Positions 1 to 7,103 of a DNA stretch of 12,203 nt are shown here, piece by piece (position 1 is the first letter of the stretch; the number at the start of each line of letters is the position of its first letter). The notes below the pieces were generated by a model. That model saw only the letters and a program-made list of their open reading frames with translations, ran no database searches and was not told the DNA's origin. The stretch covers positions 1-12,203 of the forward strand of contig NZ_CALAOH010000029.1 of assembly GCF_937926365.1 (NCBI RefSeq), written 5' to 3'. Position numbers and translations under genes: made by a program. The stretch is from an uncultured Azohydromonas sp. (lineage in GTDB: Bacteria > Pseudomonadota > Gammaproteobacteria > Burkholderiales > Burkholderiaceae_C).

Positions 1-1160
1 GGCGTCATGGGCGCGGCGCCCGCGCCGCCCTCGGCCGGCGCGGAGGCCGCGGCCGGCGCCTGGCGCGGCGTGTCGGCCAGCACCTTGCCGCTCTGGTCGC
101 GCACGTCCACCGTCACGTCCATGGACAGGCCCACGCGCAGCGGGTTGGCCTGCAACTCCTTCGGATCGAGCTCGATGCGCACCGGCACGCGCTGCACCAC
201 CTTGATCCAGTTGCCGGTGGCGTTCTGCGCCGGGATCAGCGCGAAGGCCGCGCCCGTGCCCGCCCCCAGCCCCACCACGCGGCCGTGGTACTCGACCTTG
301 CTGCCGTACACGTCGGCCTCCAGCGTCGCGGGCTGGCCGATGCGCAGCTTGCGCAGCTGCACTTCCTTGAAGTTGGCGTCCACCCAGCTCTGGCCCAGCG
401 TCACGACCGACATCAGCGGCGCGCCGGCCTGCACCCGCTGGCCCAGCTGCACGCTGCGGCGGGCGACGTAGCCGTCCACCGGTGCGCTCAGCTCGGTGCG
501 CTGCAGCGCCAGGTGCGCCTCGCGCACGCGCGCCGCGGCGCGCTGCACGTTCGGGTGCTCCTGCACCGGGGTGTTGTCGGTCAGCGCCTGGCTGGCGGCG
601 AGCTGCTCGCGCGCGGCCTGGACGGCGGACTCGGCCGCGGCCAGCGCGCTCTGCGCCGCGCTGCGCTGCGCCAGCACGTGGTTGAACTCCTCGCGCCCCA
701 CGGCGCCGCTGGCCAGCAGCGGCTCGCGGCGGCGCACGTCGTCCTGCACGCGTCCCAGCTCGGCACGGGCGCGCTCCACGTCGGCCTGGCGCGCCGCCAC
801 CTGCGCCTGCAGCGCGGCGTTGTTGGCGTAGAGGGTGCGCACCTCGCGCACGGTCTGCGCGAGCTGGGCCTGCGCCTGCTCCAGCGTCACGCGGGCGTCG
901 GCCGCGTCCAGGCGCACCAGCGGCTGGCCGGCGCGCACGAAGTCGGTGTCCTGCACCAGCACCGCCTGCACCGTGCCGCCGATCTGCGGCGTGATCTGCA
1001 CCACGTCGGCCTGCACGTAGGCGTTGTCGGTGTTCTCGTAGCGGCTGGCCACCGCCAGGTGCCAGCCGCCCCAGGCCAGGCCGGCCACCGCCACCACGGC
1101 GGCGATCACGGCGAGGCCCTTCTTGCGTTGGCGCAGCCGTTGTTCCTTGGGGTCGCTCAT
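1..1160 (-). CDS. EmrA/HlyD-family efflux adaptor (3' end outside window)
   Basis: Periplasmic adaptor of a tripartite efflux pump: it would link an inner-membrane transporter to the outer-membrane channel encoded just upstream. It starts at the ATG read leftwards from 1160 and stays open for 386 codons to the left edge, close to the usual EmrA length of about 390, so few residues are missing. A short basic N-terminus (residues 1-14) precedes one membrane anchor (about 15-37). Then comes the family hallmark YENTDNAYVQADVVQITPQI (41-60), the first half of the lipoyl domain, and a long alanine/glutamine-rich coiled-coil hairpin. The second lipoyl half (LSAPVDGYVARRSVQLGQRV) and beta-barrel follow. 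The tail is Ala/Pro-rich. It begins 39 bp after the channel gene's stop, with no strong Shine-Dalgarno visible, so it is probably co-transcribed and perhaps translationally coupled. The partner pump (EmrB-type MFS protein) is inferred to lie beyond position 1. Confidence 0.93.
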   Translation of the reverse strand, partial: MSDPKEQRLRQRKKGLAVIAAVVAVAGLAWGGWHLAVASRYENTDNAYVQADVVQITPQIGGTVQAVLVQDTDFVRAGQPLVRLDAADARVTLEQAQAQLAQTVREVRTLYANNAALQAQVAARQADVERARAELGRVQDDVRRREPLLASGAVGREEFNHVLAQRSAAQSALAAAESAVQAAREQLAASQALTDNTPVQEHPNVQRAAARVREAHLALQRTELSAPVDGYVARRSVQLGQRVQAGAPLMSVVTLGQSWVDANFKEVQLRKLRIGQPATLEADVYGSKVEYHGRVVGLGAGTGAAFALIPAQNATGNWIKVVQRVPVRIELDPKELQANPLRVGLSMDVTVDVRDQSGKVLADTPRQAPAAASAPAEGGAGAAPMT

Positions 1161-1199
1161 GACTGAAGTCTTTCAGGGTGTTCGGGTTGGGCGGCGCCT

Positions 1200-2633
1200 T
1201 CAGCGCGCCGCCACGGATGCGGTGCCGGCGTCCGGCTGCCAGCCGCCGCCCAGGGCGCGCAGCAGCGCCACCTGGGATTCGAGGCTGCGCGCCTGCAGCT
1301 CCGCGGCCAGGCGCCGCTGCGCCAGCAGCGGCCCTTCGGCGCTGAGCACGGTGAGCTGGCTGGACAGCCCCGCGCCGTAGCGCTGCACCGCCAGCCGGTA
1401 GGCGGCCTCGGCGCTCTCCTGCGCGGCGGCCTGCTCCACGCGCTGCTGCTGCAGCGACTGCAGCGAGGCCAGCGCATCGGCGGCCTCGCGCACCGCCTCC
1501 AGCAGCGCGTTGTTGTAGGCCAGCACCGCGGCATCGAGCTCGGCCTCGCGGCCGTGCAGGTTGGCGCGCAGCCGGCCGGTGTCGAACACCGGCAGCCGGA
1601 TCGCCGGGCCCACGCCCACCTGGCGGCTGCCGGCGTCGAACAGCCGGTCCAGCCCGATGGCGTTGAGGCCGACGAAGGCCGTGAGGTTGACGTCCGGATA
1701 GAACAGCGTGCGCGCGGCCTTCACGTCCTGCAGCGCGGCCTCCACGCGCTCGCGCGCGGCCACGATGTCGGCCCGCCGGCCCAGCAGGTCGGCGCCCAGC
1801 ACGCCCGGGAGCTGCAGCGGCTGCAGCGCCGCCAGCCGCGCGTCCAGCGAGGCCAGCGCCTGCGGCGGCTGCGCCGTCAGCGCGGCGAGCTGGTTGCGCG
1901 CCAGCGCGATCTGCTCGTCCAGCTGCGCGATCTGCAGCCGCGCCTCCGGCAGCCCGCCCTCGCTCTGGCGCAGCTCCACGTTGGTGTCGAGCCCGTTGCG
2001 CACGCGCTGGCGCACCAGCTCCAGCAGCGACTCGCGCTGCGCCAGCGTCTGTTGCGCCACTTCGCGCTGCGCCTGCAGCCGCGCCAGCGTCACGTAGGCG
2101 CGCGACACCTGCGAGGCCAGCAGCACGCGCGCCGCGGCGGCGTCGGCTTGCGCCGCGCGCTGCGCGCCCAGCGCCGCGGCCAGCTCGGCGCGGTGGCGGC
2201 CGAAAAAGTCCAGTTCCCACTGCAGGCCGGCCTGCAGGTTGGCCGTGGTGTAGACGCCGCCGGCCAGCGGCGGCGGGTAGATGCCGTGCTCGCTGAAGCG
2301 CTGGCGCGTGGCGTCGAAGCTCACCATGCCGTTGGGCAGCAGCCGCGCCCCGGCGGCCTCGGCCGCGGCGGTGGCCCGGGCGATGCGCGCCTGCGCCGCC
2401 TGCAGATTGGGCTGCTCGGCCAGGGCGCGCTCCACCAGCGCATCGAGCTGCGCGTCGTTGAAGCTGCGCCACCAGTCCGGCGCCACGTTCAGCGGCGTGG
2501 CGGCGTCGGCCCGCAGCCCGGCGGCCGGGGCCTCCAGCAGCTTCGCCGAGCTGCGGGACGGGCCGGGGCTGGCGCAGCCGGCCAGAACGATCACGGCCGC
2601 CAGCGCGGCGGCCCGGAAGACGGCGGATTTCAT
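1200..2633 (-). CDS. NodT/OprM-type outer-membrane efflux lipoprotein
   Basis: Outer-membrane channel of the tripartite efflux system, 477 residues, the usual length for this family. The N-terminus MKSAVFRAAALAAVIVLAGC is a lipoprotein signal with lipobox LAGC; Cys20 would be lipidated. Family motifs are visible: WWRSFNDAQLDALVERAL near 54-71, LLGRRADIVAARERVEAA (283-300), FYPDVNLTAFVG (311-322) and GPAIRLPVFDTGRLRANL (342-359). The alternation of long Ala/Gln/Leu helices with short beta stretches fits the duplicated TolC-like fold. I chose the ATG at 2633 because it opens the signal peptide and overlaps the marR stop by 4 bp (ATGA), a sign of translational coupling. The frame stays open further upstream to 2999, but that part only shadows marR. 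The adaptor gene follows 39 bp downstream. Substrates cannot be told from the sequence. Confidence 0.94.
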   Translation of the reverse strand: MKSAVFRAAALAAVIVLAGCASPGPSRSSAKLLEAPAAGLRADAATPLNVAPDWWRSFNDAQLDALVERALAEQPNLQAAQARIARATAAAEAAGARLLPNGMVSFDATRQRFSEHGIYPPPLAGGVYTTANLQAGLQWELDFFGRHRAELAAALGAQRAAQADAAAARVLLASQVSRAYVTLARLQAQREVAQQTLAQRESLLELVRQRVRNGLDTNVELRQSEGGLPEARLQIAQLDEQIALARNQLAALTAQPPQALASLDARLAALQPLQLPGVLGADLLGRRADIVAARERVEAALQDVKAARTLFYPDVNLTAFVGLNAIGLDRLFDAGSRQVGVGPAIRLPVFDTGRLRANLHGREAELDAAVLAYNNALLEAVREAADALASLQSLQQQRVEQAAAQESAEAAYRLAVQRYGAGLSSQLTVLSAEGPLLAQRRLAAELQARSLESQVALLRALGGGWQPDAGTASVAAR

Positions 2634-3163
2634 TCGGAGTCTTCTTCCTGGAGCGGTGCCGCCGGGGCGGCGGCCTGCAACGCTTCGGCGTTGACCAGCA
2701 TGCGGCGCAGCAGCGACAGCAGCGTCTGCCATTCGTCGTGGCTGAAGCCGGCCAGGTGCTCGTTGAGCACCTGCGACAGCACCCGGGGCACCTCGTCCGC
2801 CACTTGCCGGCCGGACTCGGTGAGCGTGACGTTCACCACGCGCCGGTCCTCGGTGCTGCGGCTGCGGCTGACGAAGCCCTTCCTCTCCAGCCGGTCGAGC
2901 ATGCGCGTGGCCGCGCCCGGATCGACGTTGATGCAGCGCGCCACCTGGGCCACGGTGCCGGCGCCGCCGGCCTTGAGCAGGATGAACAGCGGCATCCACT
3001 GCCCATGCGTGAGCCCGTGCGGTGCCAGCCGCGTGTCGGCCTGCTGGGCGATGGACTGCAGCACGCGCCGCATGACGTAGCCCACGCTCTCGTCGGCGCT
3101 GTAACTGCCGCCGTAGAAGGCGACGGGGGTGGCGGGAGCGTCAGGTGAACCGGTTTCAGACAT
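2630..3163 (-). CDS. MarR-family transcriptional regulator
   Basis: Winged-helix regulator of 177 residues, first gene of the efflux operon and probably its ligand-released repressor. The helical dimerisation start (ESVGYVMRRVLQSIAQQADT) is followed by GLTHGQWMPLFILL (50-63). The helix-turn-helix is near 71-100 (VAQVARCINVDPGAATRMLD, then RLERKGFVSR), and the wing carries the family signature D-R-R (106-108) in STEDRRVVNVTLTESG. A Glu/Asp-rich tail ends the protein. Its stop overlaps the start of the channel gene by 4 bp. The ATG at 3163 lies only a few bases after the predicted transcription start and has no Shine-Dalgarno; the next in-frame ATG (residue 31) would cut into the dimerisation helix. 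Autoregulation is inferred from the palindrome in its own promoter. The EmrR/MprA subgroup is likely from the gene context. Confidence 0.93.
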   Translation of the reverse strand: MSETGSPDAPATPVAFYGGSYSADESVGYVMRRVLQSIAQQADTRLAPHGLTHGQWMPLFILLKAGGAGTVAQVARCINVDPGAATRMLDRLERKGFVSRSRSTEDRRVVNVTLTESGRQVADEVPRVLSQVLNEHLAGFSHDEWQTLLSLLRRMLVNAEALQAAAPAAPLQEEDSE

Positions 3164-3173
3164 GATGGACGCG

Positions 3174-3202
3174 ACAATAATTGCCTAGGCAATCTTTGTC
3201 AA
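3174..3202 (-). promoter_or_regulatory. Sigma-70 promoter of the marR-efflux operon
   Basis: Read on the minus strand, a perfect -35 TTGACA (3202-3197) is followed by a 17-bp spacer (3196-3180) and the -10 TATTGT (3179-3174), which matches the consensus at 4 of 6 positions. Transcription should start near 3167-3166, three or four bases before the marR ATG. This is the best -35/-10 pair in the window. It lies in a locally AT-richer patch of otherwise very GC-rich DNA. Confidence 0.8.
3180..3193. promoter_or_regulatory. Perfect palindrome, probable MarR operator
   Basis: ATTGCCTAGGCAAT is a perfect 14-bp palindrome filling most of the spacer between the -35 and -10 of the marR promoter. TTG-N6-CAA dyads of this size are typical of MarR-family operators. 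A protein bound here would block RNA polymerase on the efflux operon. A weaker TTG-N6-CAA (TTGTCAATGCAA, 3196-3207) overlaps the -35. The position and symmetry are seen directly; binding by the adjacent MarR protein is inferred. Confidence 0.78.
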
Positions 3203-3244
3203 TGCAAGTACCCAACACCGGCCAGGGTTGGGGAACCCCCCTCC

Positions 3245-3250
3245 TACACT
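3245..3250 (+). promoter_or_regulatory. Probable -10 box for the ABC transporter gene
   Basis: TACACT lies exactly six bases before the ATG at 3257, so the expected transcription start is the A of the start codon itself. The same 10-mer, CCTACACTGC, recurs upstream of thyA (5944-5953). No good -35 is visible at the proper distance, and there is no Shine-Dalgarno, which fits a leaderless transcript. Confidence 0.5.
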
Positions 3251-3256
3251 GCCGGG

Positions 3257-5068
3257 ATGGCCCGCAAACGTTCCAAGACCGCCGATGACGGCCGCCCGCG
3301 CGCGCAGCGCGTGGGCGCGCTGGCGTCGCTGAAGCCTTTTCTGAAGCCCTACCGCGGCCGCATCGCGCTGGCCGCGCTGCTGCTGGTGTGCGCCGCGGCG
3401 ACGACGCTGGTGTTCCCGCTGGCGTTGCGCGGGCTGATCGACCAGGGCCTGCTGCCGGCCGAGCCCGGCGAGCGGGTGATGCTGCTGCGCCAGCATTTCC
3501 TGGCGCTGTTCGGCGTGGGAGTGGCGCTGGCGCTGTTCTCGGCCGGGCGCTTCTACATGGTGTCGTGGCTGGGCGAGCGCGTGACGGCGGACCTGCGCAG
3601 TGCCGTGTACGCGCGCGTGCTGCGCCAGGCGCCGGCCTTCTTCGAGCACACCGCCACGGGCGAGGTGCTGAGCCGGCTGACCACCGACACCACGCTGGTG
3701 CAGACGGTGGTGGGGTCGAGCCTGTCGCTGGGCCTGCGCAACAGCGTGATGGGGCTGGGCGCGCTGGGCATGCTGGTGGTGACCAACCCGCGCGTGATGA
3801 CGCAGGTGCTGGGCGTGCTGGTGCTGGTGGTGCTGCCCTCGATCTACTTCGGGCGCCGGGTGCGGCGGCTCTCGCGCGCCAGCCAGGACCGCGTGGCCGA
3901 TAGCAGCGCCATCGCCGCGGAGGTGCTCAACGCCATGCCGGTGGTGCAGTCCTACGGGCAGGAGGGGCGCGAGGCGGCGCGCTTCGCCGAGGCCACCGAG
4001 CGCGCCTTCGACACCGCGCGCAACCGCTCGCGGGTGCGCGCCTTCCTGGTGGCCTTCATCATCGCCACCACCTTCGGCGCGCTGCTGTGGGGCCTGTACC
4101 AGGGCACGCAGGCCGTGATGGCCGGGCGCATCAGCGCCGGCCACCTGGGGCAGACGGTGGTCTACGTGATCATCCTGGTGGGCAGCGTGGCGGTGCTGTC
4201 GGAAGTGCATGGCGATCTGCTGCGCGCGGCCGGCGCCACCGAACGGCTGATGGAGCTGCTGCACGCCGATGCCGCGATCGAGCAAGCCGCTCACCCACGC
4301 GCGCTGCCGCCGGCGCGCGGCGGCTCCGAGGTGCAGTTCCACAACGTGCGCTTCAGCTACCCCTCGCGGCCGCAGCAGCCGGCGCTGGAGGGGCTGTCGC
4401 TGCACATCCGCCCGGGCGAGACGGTGGCGCTGGTGGGCCCCAGCGGCGCGGGCAAGAGCACGCTGCTGCAGCTGCTGCTGCGCTTCTACGACCCACAGCA
4501 GGGGCGCATCACGCTCGACGGCGTGGAGCTGCGCGAAGCGGCGCTGGACGATCTGCGCGCGCGCATCGCGCTGGTGCCGCAGGACAGCGTGGTGTTCGCC
4601 GCCAGCGCGCTGGAGAACATCCGCTACGGCCGCCCCGGCGCCAGCGAGGCGGAGGTGGTCGCCGCGGCCAAGGCGGCGCATGCGCACGAGTTCATCAGCG
4701 CGCTGCCCGAGGGCTATGGCACCTTCCTGGGCGAGCGCGGGGTGCGGCTGTCGGGTGGGCAGCGCCAGCGCATCAGCATCGCGCGGGCACTGCTGAAGGA
4801 CCCGCCGCTGCTGCTGCTGGACGAAGCCACCAGCGCGCTGGACGCCGAGAGCGAGCGCATGGTGCAGGCGGCACTCGAAGGCGCCATGCGCGGGCGCACG
4901 ACAATAGTGATCGCGCACCGACTGGCCACGGTGCAGCGCGCGGACCGCATCGTGGTGCTGGACGGCGGCTGCATCGTGGACGTCGGCACCCACGCCGAGC
5001 TGATCCAGCGCGGCGGGCTGTACGCACGGCTGGCGGCCATGCAGTTCGACCTGCGGCCGGCGGCCTGA
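3257..5068 (+). CDS. ABC half-transporter, permease fused to ATPase (MsbA/ABCB type)
   Basis: Inner-membrane exporter subunit of 603 residues, expected to work as a homodimer. Residues about 30-345 form the membrane domain; hydrophobic spans are near 36-58, 80-102, 155-176, 182-198, 262-282 and 296-318. The conserved helix start LRSAVYARVLRQAPAFFEHT and the motif TGEVLSRLTTDTTLVQTVVG lie between them. The ATPase domain is complete: Walker A GPSGAGKST (394-402), Q-loop Gln442, signature LSGGQ (498-502), Walker B LLLLDEA (518-524), D-loop SALD (526-529) and switch His554. It is divergent from the marR efflux operon, with 93 bp between start codons. The layout resembles the MsbA-related exporter family of proteobacteria, but lipid A flippase and drug exporter cannot be told apart here. 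The start follows a -10 box directly, so the mRNA may be leaderless. Confidence 0.95.
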   Translation: MARKRSKTADDGRPRAQRVGALASLKPFLKPYRGRIALAALLLVCAAATTLVFPLALRGLIDQGLLPAEPGERVMLLRQHFLALFGVGVALALFSAGRFYMVSWLGERVTADLRSAVYARVLRQAPAFFEHTATGEVLSRLTTDTTLVQTVVGSSLSLGLRNSVMGLGALGMLVVTNPRVMTQVLGVLVLVVLPSIYFGRRVRRLSRASQDRVADSSAIAAEVLNAMPVVQSYGQEGREAARFAEATERAFDTARNRSRVRAFLVAFIIATTFGALLWGLYQGTQAVMAGRISAGHLGQTVVYVIILVGSVAVLSEVHGDLLRAAGATERLMELLHADAAIEQAAHPRALPPARGGSEVQFHNVRFSYPSRPQQPALEGLSLHIRPGETVALVGPSGAGKSTLLQLLLRFYDPQQGRITLDGVELREAALDDLRARIALVPQDSVVFAASALENIRYGRPGASEAEVVAAAKAAHAHEFISALPEGYGTFLGERGVRLSGGQRQRISIARALLKDPPLLLLDEATSALDAESERMVQAALEGAMRGRTTIVIAHRLATVQRADRIVVLDGGCIVDVGTHAELIQRGGLYARLAAMQFDLRPAA

Positions 5069-5084
5069 AGCCGCGTTCCGCATC

Positions 5085-5111
5085 GGCCTGACCGGGTTCG
5101 CCCGGTCGGCC
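5085..5111 (+). terminator. Hairpin with UUCG tetraloop after the ABC gene
   Basis: GACCGGG-TTCG-CCCGGTC forms a 7-bp GC-rich stem capped by a UUCG tetraloop. GGCC/GGCC extends it to 11 bp with one bulged T. It starts 16 bp after the stop codon. Only AACCTT follows, without a U-tract, so it may act as an imperfect terminator or as an mRNA 3'-end stabiliser. Confidence 0.6.
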
Positions 5112-5209
5112 AACCTTCCCGCCCGGGCGTTGTGGGCACACGCACTGCTGACGCGTGAGAGCCAGGCCCCGGGCCTGTCCATGTCCACAAGCCCTCAAGG
5201 AGAGCACAA

Positions 5210-5866
5210 ATGAAACAACGCACCCTCTTGCCGATTCTGGGTCTGGTGACCGCCGCGACGATGTTCACGGGCTGCGCCAACATGAGCGAGACCCAGCGCG
5301 GCACCGCCATCGGCGCGGGCGCGGGCGCGGCCACCGGCGCCGTCATCGGCCGCGCCACCGGCCACAACAACACCGCGCGCGGTGCCGTGATCGGCGGAGC
5401 CCTCGGTGCCATCGCCGGCAACGTCTGGTCGCGCCGCATGGAAGAGAAGCGCGTGGCGATGCAGCAGGCCACGCAGGGCACGGGCATCGAGGTCAGCCGC
5501 ACGCCCAACGAGGAGCTGCGGGTGAACGTGCCGGCGGACTTCAGCTTCGACGTCGGCCGTGCCGACATCAAGCCGCAGATGCGCCCGGTGCTGGACCAGT
5601 TCGCGCGCGGGCTCGACGCCAACCAGGTCGTGCGCGTGGTCGGCCACACCGACAACAGCGGCAGCGACGCCATCAACAACCCGCTGTCGGTCAACCGCGC
5701 CAACGCCGTGCGCGACTACCTGGTGATGCGCGGCGTGCCCGCCGCGCGCATCACCACCGAGGGCCGCGGCAGCTACGAGCCGGTGGCCGACAACAGCTCC
5801 GACGCCGGGCGCGCGCGCAACCGGCGCGTGGAGCTGTTCCTGCGCGACACGCAGCCGGCGGGCTGA
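5210..5866 (+). CDS. OmpA-family lipoprotein with glycine zipper
   Basis: Outer-membrane lipoprotein of 218 residues that probably binds peptidoglycan. The signal peptide (1-21) ends in the lipobox FTGC; Cys22 would be lipidated. Residues about 31-71 form a glycine-zipper segment (GTAIGAGAGAATGAVIG, then GAVIGGALGAIAG) that could insert into or pack on the membrane. The C-terminal OmpA domain (about 103-212) has the conserved FSFDVGRADI, VVGHTDNSGS, NPLSVNRANAVRDYL and GRARNRRVEL; Asp148 and the Arg residues near 201-206 match the diaminopimelate-contacting positions of the family. The layout is like YiaD. A clear Shine-Dalgarno AAGGAG (5197-5202) sits 7 bp before the ATG. It lies 141 bp after the ABC gene and is isolated by hairpins on both sides, so it is probably its own transcription unit. 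Confidence 0.94.
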   Translation: MKQRTLLPILGLVTAATMFTGCANMSETQRGTAIGAGAGAATGAVIGRATGHNNTARGAVIGGALGAIAGNVWSRRMEEKRVAMQQATQGTGIEVSRTPNEELRVNVPADFSFDVGRADIKPQMRPVLDQFARGLDANQVVRVVGHTDNSGSDAINNPLSVNRANAVRDYLVMRGVPAARITTEGRGSYEPVADNSSDAGRARNRRVELFLRDTQPAG

Positions 5867-5881
5867 TCTGATCAGCCAAGG

Positions 5882-5921
5882 CGTCATGCGCCACGGCTCT
5901 CCGGGCCGTGGCGCCCTGACG
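5882..5921 (+). terminator. Long hairpin after the OmpA-family gene
   Basis: A perfect 10-bp inverted repeat, GCGCCACGGC (5888-5897) and GCCGTGGCGC (5905-5914), encloses a 7-base loop. An outer CGTCA/TGACG pair (5882-5886, 5917-5921) extends it across a small internal loop. It begins 16 bp after the stop codon. No U-run follows. A second stem, GGGGCC/GGCCCC (5929-5945), abuts the thyA -10 box. Confidence 0.65.
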
Positions 5922-5945
5922 ACGGGCGGGGGCCGCCGGGGCCCC

Positions 5946-5951
5946 TACACT
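5946..5951 (+). promoter_or_regulatory. Probable -10 box of thyA
   Basis: TACACT in the same CCTACACTGC context as the ABC-gene promoter. The expected start near 5958 gives a 25-nt leader before the GTG. No clear -35 is visible; the expected region is G-rich and part of a GGGGCC/GGCCCC stem. Confidence 0.5.
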
Positions 5952-5982
5952 GCGCCCCTTTCCAAGCCGCCCACCCCTTGAA

Positions 5983-6960
5983 GTGAAGAGCTACCTCGAA
6001 CTCGTCCAGACCGTCCTCGACCAGGGCAGCTGGCAGGACAACCGCACCGGCATCCGCACGCTGAGCCTGCCCGGCGCCGCGCTGCGCTTCGACCTGCAGC
6101 AGGGCTTCCCGGCCGTCACCACCAAGAAGCTGGCCTTCAAGACCGCCGTCGGCGAGTTGGTCGGCTTCCTGCGCGCCAGCCGCAACGCCGCCGAGTTCCG
6201 CGCCCTGGGCTGCAAGGTCTGGGACCAGAACGCCAACGAGAACCAGGCCTGGCTCGCGAACCCCTACCGCCTGGGCGAGGACGACCTGGGCCCGGTGTAC
6301 GGCGTGCAGTGGCGCCAGTGGCCGGCCTACAAGCTGCTCGACCCCGGCGCGACCGGGCAGATCGAGGATGCGCTCCAGCGCGGCTACCAGCGCGTCGGCC
6401 TGGTGCAGGACGAGGCCGGCGGCACGCCCGGCGTGCTGCTCTACAAGGCGGTGGACCAGCTGCGCCAGTGCCTGGACACCATCGTCAACAACCCCGCGGA
6501 CCGCCGCATCCTGTTCCACGGCTGGAACTGGGCGCAGATCGAGGAGATGGCGCTGCCGCCCTGCCACCTGCTCTACCAGTTCCTGCCCAACGCCTCGAAA
6601 CGCGAGATCTCGCTGTGCCTGTACGTGCGCAGCAACGACCTGGGGCTGGGCACCCCCTTCAACCTGGCCGAGGGCGCGGCGCTGCTGCACTTGGTGGGCC
6701 GCCTGACGGGCTACACGCCGCGCTGGTTCAGCTACTTCGTGGGCGATGCCCACATCTACGAGAACCACCTCGACATGCTGCGCGAGCAGCTCACGCGCGA
6801 GCCGCTGCCGCTGCCGCGCCTGGTGCTCTCCGACCGCATTCCCGACTTCGCCCAGACCGGCCGCTACGAGCCGCAGTGGCTGGAGCAGGTGGAACCCGGC
6901 GACTTCGCGCTGGAGGGCTACCGCCACCATCCGCCGCTGACGGCACCAATGGCGGTGTGA
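5983..6960 (+). CDS. thyA: Thymidylate synthase
   Basis: Cytosolic ThyA, which methylates dUMP to dTMP with methylenetetrahydrofolate and releases dihydrofolate. The protein is 325 residues, against about 264 in E. coli. The extra length is mainly two insertions, around 85-99 (NQAWLANPYRLGED) and 116-154 (between RQWPAYK and VDQLRQ). Conserved parts: DNRTGIRTLSLPG (19-31), the Arg-Arg pair (174-175) in NPADRRIL, the catalytic Cys194 in ALPPCHLLYQF, YVRSNDLGLGTPFNLAEGAA (214-233), DAHIYENHLDM and the C-terminal APMAV. The start is GTG at 5983: it gives the canonical N-terminus (fMet)-KSYLELV, and no in-frame ATG precedes it. No strong Shine-Dalgarno is visible. folA follows 273 bp downstream on the same strand and regenerates the folate. 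Confidence 0.97.
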   Translation: MKSYLELVQTVLDQGSWQDNRTGIRTLSLPGAALRFDLQQGFPAVTTKKLAFKTAVGELVGFLRASRNAAEFRALGCKVWDQNANENQAWLANPYRLGEDDLGPVYGVQWRQWPAYKLLDPGATGQIEDALQRGYQRVGLVQDEAGGTPGVLLYKAVDQLRQCLDTIVNNPADRRILFHGWNWAQIEEMALPPCHLLYQFLPNASKREISLCLYVRSNDLGLGTPFNLAEGAALLHLVGRLTGYTPRWFSYFVGDAHIYENHLDMLREQLTREPLPLPRLVLSDRIPDFAQTGRYEPQWLEQVEPGDFALEGYRHHPPLTAPMAV

Positions 6961-6961
6961 C

Positions 6962-7007
6962 GCCGCCGTCACGGCGGCACGGGACGCTGCCCGGCCCGCG
7001 GCCCGTG
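6962..7007 (+). terminator. GC-rich inverted repeats after thyA
   Basis: Right after the stop codon, GCCGCCGT-C-ACGGCGGC (6962-6978) is a near-perfect dyad, and CACGGG (6978-6983) can pair with CCCGTG (7002-7007). GTCACG/CGTGAC (6968-6973, 7004-7009) is a competing pairing. There is no U-tract. It could end or stabilise the thyA mRNA. Confidence 0.4.
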
Positions 7008-7080
7008 ACGAAGGGCGCGCGAAGGCCGAATCGGTGACTGCCTCGACCCGGCATCAGGCCGGCGTCAGCGAGGCGGCCCC

Positions 7081-7086
7081 TAAAAT
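7081..7086 (+). promoter_or_regulatory. Probable -10 box of folA
   Basis: TAAAAT, five of six matches to TATAAT, stands out in DNA that is nearly free of A/T runs. A start near 7093 would leave a 141-nt 5' leader before the folA ATG. No -35 resembling TTGACA is seen at 16-18 bp. Confidence 0.5.
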
Positions 7087-7103
7087 CCGGCGCCTCTTTC
7101 GAG

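Noticed and set aside
2634..2999. Upstream extension of the channel protein frame
   Set aside because: It overlaps marR in another frame and would place the lipoprotein signal in the middle of a protein. The ATG at 2633 with the ATGA overlap is far better.
1554..3080. 508-codon open frame on the plus strand across the channel and marR genes
   Set aside because: Same kind of Arg/Gln/His-rich shadow. The minus strand has complete family motifs and a sensible operon layout.
3185..5188. 667-codon open frame on the minus strand opposite the ABC transporter gene
   Set aside because: The translation is His/Arg/Gln/Ala-rich low-complexity text with no motif, while the plus strand carries a full ABC transporter. 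Long antisense frames are expected at this GC content.
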